Source: Promineifilum sp.
Lineage (GTDB): Bacteria > Chloroflexota > Anaerolineae > Promineifilales > Promineifilaceae
DNA length: 50,907 bases
Assembly: GCA_019454405.1 (NCBI GenBank)
Contig: JACFOH010000009.1
Location: 34,885-85,791 of the forward strand
Reading direction: 5' to 3'
The notes beneath the pieces are model-generated. The model saw only the letters and a list, made by a program, of their open reading frames with translations. It had not been told where the DNA came from and did no database searches. Below, in pieces: positions 46,208 to 50,907 of the stretch (the stretch's first letter is position 1; every line of letters starts with the position of its first letter). Made by a program: the position numbers and the translations under genes.

Positions 46208-47438
46208 TACGCCTTTCGCCTACCACGCAGGCGAGCTTTATTGTGAGGGCGTACCTGCGGCGACTATCGCCGAGGCTGTAGGAACTCCAGTCTATGTTTA
46301 TAGCCAATCTGATGTCGTTTCACGAGCGCGGTCTTATCTAGATACAGCGGCCGAGGCGGTTGGCCCGGCCGCCCTGATCTGCTATGCAGTGAAGGCAAAT
46401 GCCAACCCGACCATCCTGCAACTATTGCGTGAAGCAGGAACCGGCGCCGATGTGACCAGTGGCGGGGAATTGTTCCTGGCCCTATATGCAGGAATTGACC
46501 CGCACAAGATCATTTTCTCAGGTGTTGGCAAGAAGCCGGCCGAGATCGCCGAAGCTCTAATCGCTGGTATCCGTGCCATCCACGTTGAATCGGAGATGGA
46601 GCTATTAGCCGTCGCCGAGGAGGCCGAGCGTTTGGATATCATCGCCCCTGTCGGAGTGCGAGTCAATCCTAACATCAGTGCCGAGACTCATCCATATATC
46701 AGCACCGGTCTCCATGGTCACAAGTTCGGGGTACCACGTGAGCGAGCCGTGGCCATGTTACGTTCAGCGGCAAGTCATCCCTATTTGAGGCCGGTCGGTC
46801 TAGCCTCTCATATAGGTTCGCAGATCACTGACCTTGATCCGTTTGGTCAGGCTGTCCGCTTTTTAGTCAAATTGGCTGATGAGATGAAAAATGAGGGCAT
46901 CGCGCTGGATTACATCGATGCCGGCGGAGGATTAGGTATCGATTATGACGGCCCTGCTCCCAATGCGGCCGACTGGATTCGCGCAATCGCGCCTATTGTC
47001 AGTGCAGGCGGCTATGGATTGGTGGTGGAGCCTGGCCGCTCTATCGTTGGCCGATCGGGGGCGTTGCTAACGCAGGTCGTTTATACCAAGGAGCAGGGCG
47101 AGAAACGATTTGTGATCACTGATGCCGGTATGACGGACCTCATCCGGCCGACGCTCTATCAAGCCTACCATCCTATCCTTCCGGTGACCGTGAATGACAG
47201 ACCCACGGAGATTGTCGACATCGTCGGTCCGATTTGTGAATCGAGCGACTTCCTGGCTCAAAACCGCGCCTTGCCTCCGGTGGAGCGTGGCGACTTGCTA
47301 GCGGTTCTCCATGCCGGGGCTTACGGCTATGCCATGAGTTCCAACTACAACGGCCGACTTCGCCCGGCCGAAGTTATGGTCGCAGGTGACTCATTCCGGG
47401 TGATCCGCGAGCGCCAGACTTATGAAGCGCTCTTGTAG
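46146..47438 (+). CDS. lysA: diaminopimelate decarboxylase
   Basis: About 430 residues from the ATG at 46146; a TTG at 46164 preceded by GAGGGA is an equally good start. It overlaps the end of the upstream gene by about 60 bases. It is a fold-III PLP enzyme that turns meso-diaminopimelate into lysine. PLP lysine in CYAVKANANP, ASHIGSQI, AGGGLGIDY for phosphate binding, EPGRSIVG, CESSD and AYGYAMSSNYN are all present. It is the last lysine pathway step; no other lys gene is near. The overlap with the regulator-like gene suggests cotranscription. Confidence 0.94.
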   Translation: MKVRDRLNNSLPRTPVSSPTNTPFAYHAGELYCEGVPAATIAEAVGTPVYVYSQSDVVSRARSYLDTAAEAVGPAALICYAVKANANPTILQLLREAGTGADVTSGGELFLALYAGIDPHKIIFSGVGKKPAEIAEALIAGIRAIHVESEMELLAVAEEAERLDIIAPVGVRVNPNISAETHPYISTGLHGHKFGVPRERAVAMLRSAASHPYLRPVGLASHIGSQITDLDPFGQAVRFLVKLADEMKNEGIALDYIDAGGGLGIDYDGPAPNAADWIRAIAPIVSAGGYGLVVEPGRSIVGRSGALLTQVVYTKEQGEKRFVITDAGMTDLIRPTLYQAYHPILPVTVNDRPTEIVDIVGPICESSDFLAQNRALPPVERGDLLAVLHAGAYGYAMSSNYNGRLRPAEVMVAGDSFRVIRERQTYEALL

Positions 47439-47441
47439 GGC

Positions 47442-47471
47442 GGGTTTGTAGCACTTAAGGTTCACAAACCC
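47442..47471. terminator. possible hairpin terminator after lysA
   Basis: GGGTTTGT (47442-47449) pairs with ACAAACCC (47464-47471) around a 14-base loop, 3 bases past the lysA stop and before the convergent DUF971 gene. There is no T run, so it is a weak call. Confidence 0.4.
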
Positions 47472-47529
47472 ACCCCACTTCTGTCTATTGGCTCGGGGGA
47501 ATTGCGTAGTTTCCGCGCCTGATTAGGCG

Positions 47530-47847
47530 CTAGAGACATGCCTCGTAGAGATAATCCCACGAGTAGATGCCCGAATCGTGTCCGTCACTCCAGGCGAATT
47601 GGATAGCATAACTGCCAACGGCCGCCGCCGCGTCAATGTTCAGCTCGTCGTTCTTTGCTTTCGCCAGGAGGAGTTTATCGGCTGGTTTCCCCATGTTACT
47701 GTGCCCACCTTGGCACAACACACAGGGGCATACTGCTCGAAGCCCAGCGAACGAATAACGGCATTCCCGCCCATCGTTCCATTGAATGATCAGTACACGC
47801 TGATCCCGATCGATCGTTACATTAGTAGGTTTGTTCTTGCCGGTCAT
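47530..47847 (-). CDS. DUF971 family protein (gamma-butyrobetaine hydroxylase N-terminal-like)
   Basis: 105 residues from the ATG at 47847; a TTG at 47865 is less likely. It is a stand-alone small domain seen at the N-terminus of gamma-butyrobetaine hydroxylase: LIIQWNDGRECRY, then CPCVLCQGG with a likely metal-binding Cys set, and FAWSDGHDSGIYSWDYLYEA at the end. Stand-alone copies occur near iron-sulfur or ATPase genes in many bacteria, but the function is not known. AGGAC lies upstream. It follows valS on the same strand, 66 bases later, so it may share its transcript. Confidence 0.85.
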   Translation of the reverse strand: MTGKNKPTNVTIDRDQRVLIIQWNDGRECRYSFAGLRAVCPCVLCQGGHSNMGKPADKLLLAKAKNDELNIDAAAAVGSYAIQFAWSDGHDSGIYSWDYLYEACL

Positions 47848-47913
47848 CAATCCAGTCCTGCACAAGCCTGACAGCTCGCGCTCATTCTCATTAATTGTAT
47901 TTATTCTACGAAG

Positions 47914-50586
47914 CTATCCCAATTCCGCCAGCCGCTCCAGGATCTCACGCCGTCCTGCTTCCAGCCCAGCCAACTTCTCTCGCTCTTTTCGCACCACAGC
48001 TTCCGGAGCTTTCTCGGCGAAGGGGCTGTTCAGTAATCCGACTAATCGGTCGATCTGGGTTGCCAACCCTGCTTCCTCTTTCTCGAGGCGGGCACGCTCG
48101 GCTGACAGATCGATCATCCCCGCCAGAGGGAGATAACAGGTGAGTGGCCCCAGGGCTAACGTCACCGCCTGGGCCGGCGACGTCGCTGTTGTCGCGATGG
48201 TGAGTCCATGGTCGTCCAGTCGTGCCAGGGCGACCAGGAGATCCCGTTGCGACTCCATTAGCGTCAGTTTATCGCCCGCGGCGATGATCGCAGGTATGTA
48301 GCGGCTTGGTTCTACACCCTGTTCGGCGCGTGCGTTACGGATACGCCGGATAAGCTCGCGCAGTAGTTCAAAATCAGCTGCAGCCGCCGGATCGTCCAGG
48401 ATTGGTCGTGGCCAGTCGGCGATAATCAACGCCTTCGACCAACCTTCGGCCGGGGATATGCCGATGTCAGCGGCCAGCGCCGCCGACCGCAGCTGTTGCC
48501 ATGTTTCTTCAGTTACGAACGGTATGAAAGGATGTAACAACCGCAACCCGTGATCCAGAACGGTCACAAGCACGGATAATGTTGTCCATGCGACCGCGCC
48601 ACCTGCACCTATTTGCACTTTGGCGATCTCAACGTACCAGTCGGCGAATTCATTCCACAGGAATTCGTAAATTTGCCGTCCCGCCTCGCCGAACAGATAG
48701 CCATCCATCAGGCGATCGACGTTGGTGATCGTTTGTCCAAGTCGGCTAAGGATCCAGCGATCGGCCGTGCTATAGGCGGCCATCAAGTCGCTTGGCTGAT
48801 CTGAGGCGTCGACCCGTTCGAAGCTGCGCGTGACAAATCGAGTTACGTTCCAAATCTTGTTGGCGAAATTACGGTTGCTCTCCACGCGCTCGATAGCCAG
48901 ATTCAGATCGTTGCCCGGCGTGCCGCCGGTAAGCAAGGTGAATCGCAGCGCATCCGCGCCAAATTGTCTGATAACGTCGATCGGATCCGTCACATTGCCG
49001 TATGTCTTGCTCATCTTGCGACCGTTGCCGTCTCTCACCAGCCCGTGTAAATATACGGTGTGGAACGGGATGTCGTTGGTGAACAGCGCTGCCGACATCA
49101 CCATGCGTGCCACCCAGAAGAACAGGATGTCATAGCCTGTTTCCATCACGTCTGTTGGATAGAATCGGGCCAGATCGGCCGTCTGTTCCGGCCAACCGAG
49201 CGTCGAGAAGGGCCATAAGCCGCTGCTGAACCAGGTGTCCAGTACATCGGGATCCTGAACCAGTCGCGAACTTCCGCATTGTTCGCAATGGGCCGGATCG
49301 ACCGTGACAATGGTTTGATGGCCGCAAGCCTCGCAAGTCCATACCGGTATGCGATGGCCCCACCATAATTGCCGGCTGATGCACCAGGGCCTGATATTTT
49401 CCAGCCAGTTATCCCATATTTTAATGAAATGGTCGGGTACGATGGTGATACGTCCGCTATGGACCGCAGCGAGGGCCATTTCGGCCATCGGTTTGGCGTT
49501 GACGAACCACTGCTTGCTGATCATCGGTTCAACGATTTCACCGCCGCGCTGGCTGCGAGGAACGTTTGTCGTGTATGGTTCCGTCCTGATCGTCAGCCCT
49601 GCCGCTGTCATATCGGCCCATATCTTCGCGCGTGCCTCCTCGCGGTCAAGGCCTGCGTATGGTCCGGCCTGCTCGTTCATCGTCACGTCCTTGTTCATTG
49701 CTGAGATGATCGCCAGACCGTGGCGCTTGCCGATCTCGAAGTCGTTCAGATCATGCCCGGGAGTGATCTTCAGCGCTCCGGTACCGAATGTCATGTCGAC
49801 GTATTCATCAGCGATAATGGGGATCTCGCGATTGAGGATCGGCACCAGAGCCGTCTTGCCTATGTATTCGGTATAACGGTCGTCATCGGGATGAACTGCC
49901 ACAGCTGTATCGCCCATGATCGTTTCCGGTCGTGTCGTCGCTACCGGCAGGAACCCGCCACCCATTACCGGATAGTTGAAGTAGTAAAGCGTGCCCTGTT
50001 CTTGATGATGTTCCACCTCAAGATCGGATACTGCTGTCTGTAGGCCAGGTGACCAGTTGACCAAATACTCGCCCTGGTAGATCAACCCCATACGATAGAG
50101 GCGCACGAATGCTTCACGCACCGCCGCTGATAGCCCCTCATCCAATGTGAACCGCTCCCGATCCCAATCACATGAAGCGCCCAGCCGCCGCAATTGGCGG
50201 GTGATATGGCTGCCGTATTTTTCTTTCCATTCCCAGGTGCGGCGCAGAAATTCATCGCGGCCGACTTCCAGCCGTGATGTCCCTTCGCTCCGCAACAACT
50301 TCTCGACTTGTAGCTGGGTAGCGATCCCGGCGTGATCGACGCCCGGCACCCATAGCGCGGCTCGCCCTTGCATCCGTGCCCGGCGGATCATCAGGTCTTC
50401 CAGAGCGACGAACATCGCGTGGCCCATGTGCAGTTCACCAGTGATGTTGGGTGGAGGAATGGAGATGACGAACGGCTGCGCGTCGTCTGGCCGGGCTTCT
50501 GGCTTGAACCAGCCGTTTTCCTCCCACCATTGATAGAGGCGTTCTTCAGTTGCGCTGAAGTCGTAAGCTTTCGGCATTTCAATCAT
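47914..50586 (-). CDS. valS: valyl-tRNA synthetase
   Basis: 890 residues from the ATG at 50586 with GAGGAA 7 bases upstream. Class I synthetase: PPPNITGELHMGHAMF near residue 45 carries the HIGH-type motif, GRKMSKTYGNV the KMSKS loop. A large editing domain lies between them (for example LPVATTRPETIMGD), followed by a zinc-ribbon insert (CEAC, CEQC). The C-terminal arm (LEKEEAGLATQIDRL to ERLAEL) is the tRNA-binding coiled coil. An upstream in-frame GTG codes through the T-box leader and cannot be the start. The gene is controlled by the T-box riboswitch directly upstream. Confidence 0.97.
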   Translation of the reverse strand: MIEMPKAYDFSATEERLYQWWEENGWFKPEARPDDAQPFVISIPPPNITGELHMGHAMFVALEDLMIRRARMQGRAALWVPGVDHAGIATQLQVEKLLRSEGTSRLEVGRDEFLRRTWEWKEKYGSHITRQLRRLGASCDWDRERFTLDEGLSAAVREAFVRLYRMGLIYQGEYLVNWSPGLQTAVSDLEVEHHQEQGTLYYFNYPVMGGGFLPVATTRPETIMGDTAVAVHPDDDRYTEYIGKTALVPILNREIPIIADEYVDMTFGTGALKITPGHDLNDFEIGKRHGLAIISAMNKDVTMNEQAGPYAGLDREEARAKIWADMTAAGLTIRTEPYTTNVPRSQRGGEIVEPMISKQWFVNAKPMAEMALAAVHSGRITIVPDHFIKIWDNWLENIRPWCISRQLWWGHRIPVWTCEACGHQTIVTVDPAHCEQCGSSRLVQDPDVLDTWFSSGLWPFSTLGWPEQTADLARFYPTDVMETGYDILFFWVARMVMSAALFTNDIPFHTVYLHGLVRDGNGRKMSKTYGNVTDPIDVIRQFGADALRFTLLTGGTPGNDLNLAIERVESNRNFANKIWNVTRFVTRSFERVDASDQPSDLMAAYSTADRWILSRLGQTITNVDRLMDGYLFGEAGRQIYEFLWNEFADWYVEIAKVQIGAGGAVAWTTLSVLVTVLDHGLRLLHPFIPFVTEETWQQLRSAALAADIGISPAEGWSKALIIADWPRPILDDPAAAADFELLRELIRRIRNARAEQGVEPSRYIPAIIAAGDKLTLMESQRDLLVALARLDDHGLTIATTATSPAQAVTLALGPLTCYLPLAGMIDLSAERARLEKEEAGLATQIDRLVGLLNSPFAEKAPEAVVRKEREKLAGLEAGRREILERLAELG

Positions 50587-50601
50587 GATCGGTTCCTCAA
50601 T

Positions 50602-50635
50602 AAAAAACGCTCTCGGCCAATCAAGGACGAGAGCG
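50602..50635 (-). terminator. attenuator terminator of the valS T-box
   Basis: On the minus strand CGCTCTCG (50635-50628) pairs with CGAGAGCG (50615-50608), followed by TTTTTT (50607-50602). It lies 16 bases before the valS start and is the off state of the T-box. Confidence 0.9.
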
Positions 50636-50855
50636 CATAGCTCACGCGGTACCACCTTGCTTCCGATCCAGTTGGATCGACGCTTGTGCCGGCGTTAACG
50701 GGCCGACCCGCCTTCACTTACTTTGTTCAGTGAAGGGACTCCCGAGCGACTTCGACGCGCCTGTTGCCGCAAAAGCTTCCAGCCTCTGGCTCTTGCTCTC
50801 TGAAGGACGGTGTGCGCCTACTACTCCCGTTCGATGTCGTTGATGATTTAATTAA
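50602..50855 (-). ncRNA. T-box riboswitch controlling valS
   Basis: A 250-base leader lies between promoter and gene. The T-box consensus reads AAGGTGGTACCGCG (50658-50645), followed by the terminator. A stem III-like hairpin (CCTTCACT/AGTGAAGG) and a GGGAGTAG element of stem I are visible upstream. The codon reader may be GTC at 50756-50754, opposite that element, which would specify valine; this assignment is inferred. Uncharged tRNA-Val binding is expected to favour the antiterminator and allow valS expression when valine is scarce. The end near 50855 is approximate. Confidence 0.9.
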
Positions 50856-50861
50856 TTCCGA

Positions 50862-50890
50862 AGTATATCAACCGATCAGGAGCGAGTCAA
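50862..50890 (-). promoter_or_regulatory. promoter of the T-box-valS transcript
   Basis: TTGACT (50890-50885), a 17-base spacer and TATACT (50867-50862) on the minus strand, close to the sigma-70 consensus. Transcription would begin near 50855. Confidence 0.85.
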
Positions 50891-50907
50891 CCTGGACTTG
50901 CCCCTGG

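Noticed and set aside
50587-50655. Upstream GTG extension of valS
   Set aside because: These codons would be translated from the T-box antiterminator and terminator. The ATG at 50586 has a proper ribosome binding site and gives the usual synthetase N-terminus.

Overview
The window reads as a chromosomal segment of a Chloroflexota bacterium, probably of the Anaerolineae/Caldilineae kind. This is an inference from gene content: secreted proteins built from PKD, Big_5 and lamin-tail-like modules, Thr-Pro tails, a DUF4332 protein, a 7TM-GAF-HTH protein of a type I associate with this phylum, M42 peptidases, a SEDS-PBP fusion and a T-box before valS. No phage, insertion sequence, CRISPR array or rRNA is visible. 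Both ends are cut: the left edge is inside a gene and the right edge lies just upstream of the valS promoter.

Layout. 1-2.3 kb: end of a glycoside-hydrolase-like membrane protein overlapping a GT-C glycosyltransferase. 2.3-4.4 kb: a membrane iron-sulfur reductase (HdrD/CCG type), minus strand. 4.6-9.2 kb: tRNA-Ser(GGA) with its own promoter and terminator, then a 1,400-residue exported protein of five Big_5 and four lamin-tail-like modules. 9.3-13.9 kb, minus strand: rocD behind a small leaderless leader ORF and a terminator, uppP, tgt and an ArsR-like regulator. 14.2-16.5 kb: a kinase-fold protein without its catalytic Asp and two small membrane proteins, divergent from the regulator across a perfect operator-like palindrome. 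16.5-19.8 kb: a large orphan sensor histidine kinase.

19.9-23.6 kb: a Thr-Pro membrane protein and three tandem M42 aminopeptidase paralogues. 23.7-31.9 kb, minus strand: RluA-type pseudouridine synthase, lspA, a GH13 neopullulanase-like enzyme, a universal stress protein, azlCD and a lipoprotein with a C11 (clostripain) fold but no catalytic dyad. 32.1-36.9 kb: a PHP-domain protein, then mtnP translationally coupled to a SEDS glycosyltransferase fused to a penicillin-binding domain that has lost its active-site motifs. 37.2-47.4 kb, plus strand: DUF4332 membrane protein, PKD-CAP secreted protein, non-RD Ser/Thr kinase, ftsH, a membrane GAF-HTH protein and lysA. 47.5-50.9 kb, minus strand: a DUF971 protein and valS under a T-box.

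Most genes are housekeeping or envelope functions. The points most worth a second look are regulatory or involve degenerate enzymes: the leaderless leader ORF plus terminator before rocD; several genes whose -10 box lies 6-9 bases from the start codon; the inactive-looking PBP fused to an intact SEDS protein; the C11 and APH-fold pseudoenzymes; and a GH13 gene that seems to start at ATT. All functional calls rest on reading the sequence; no database search was run.
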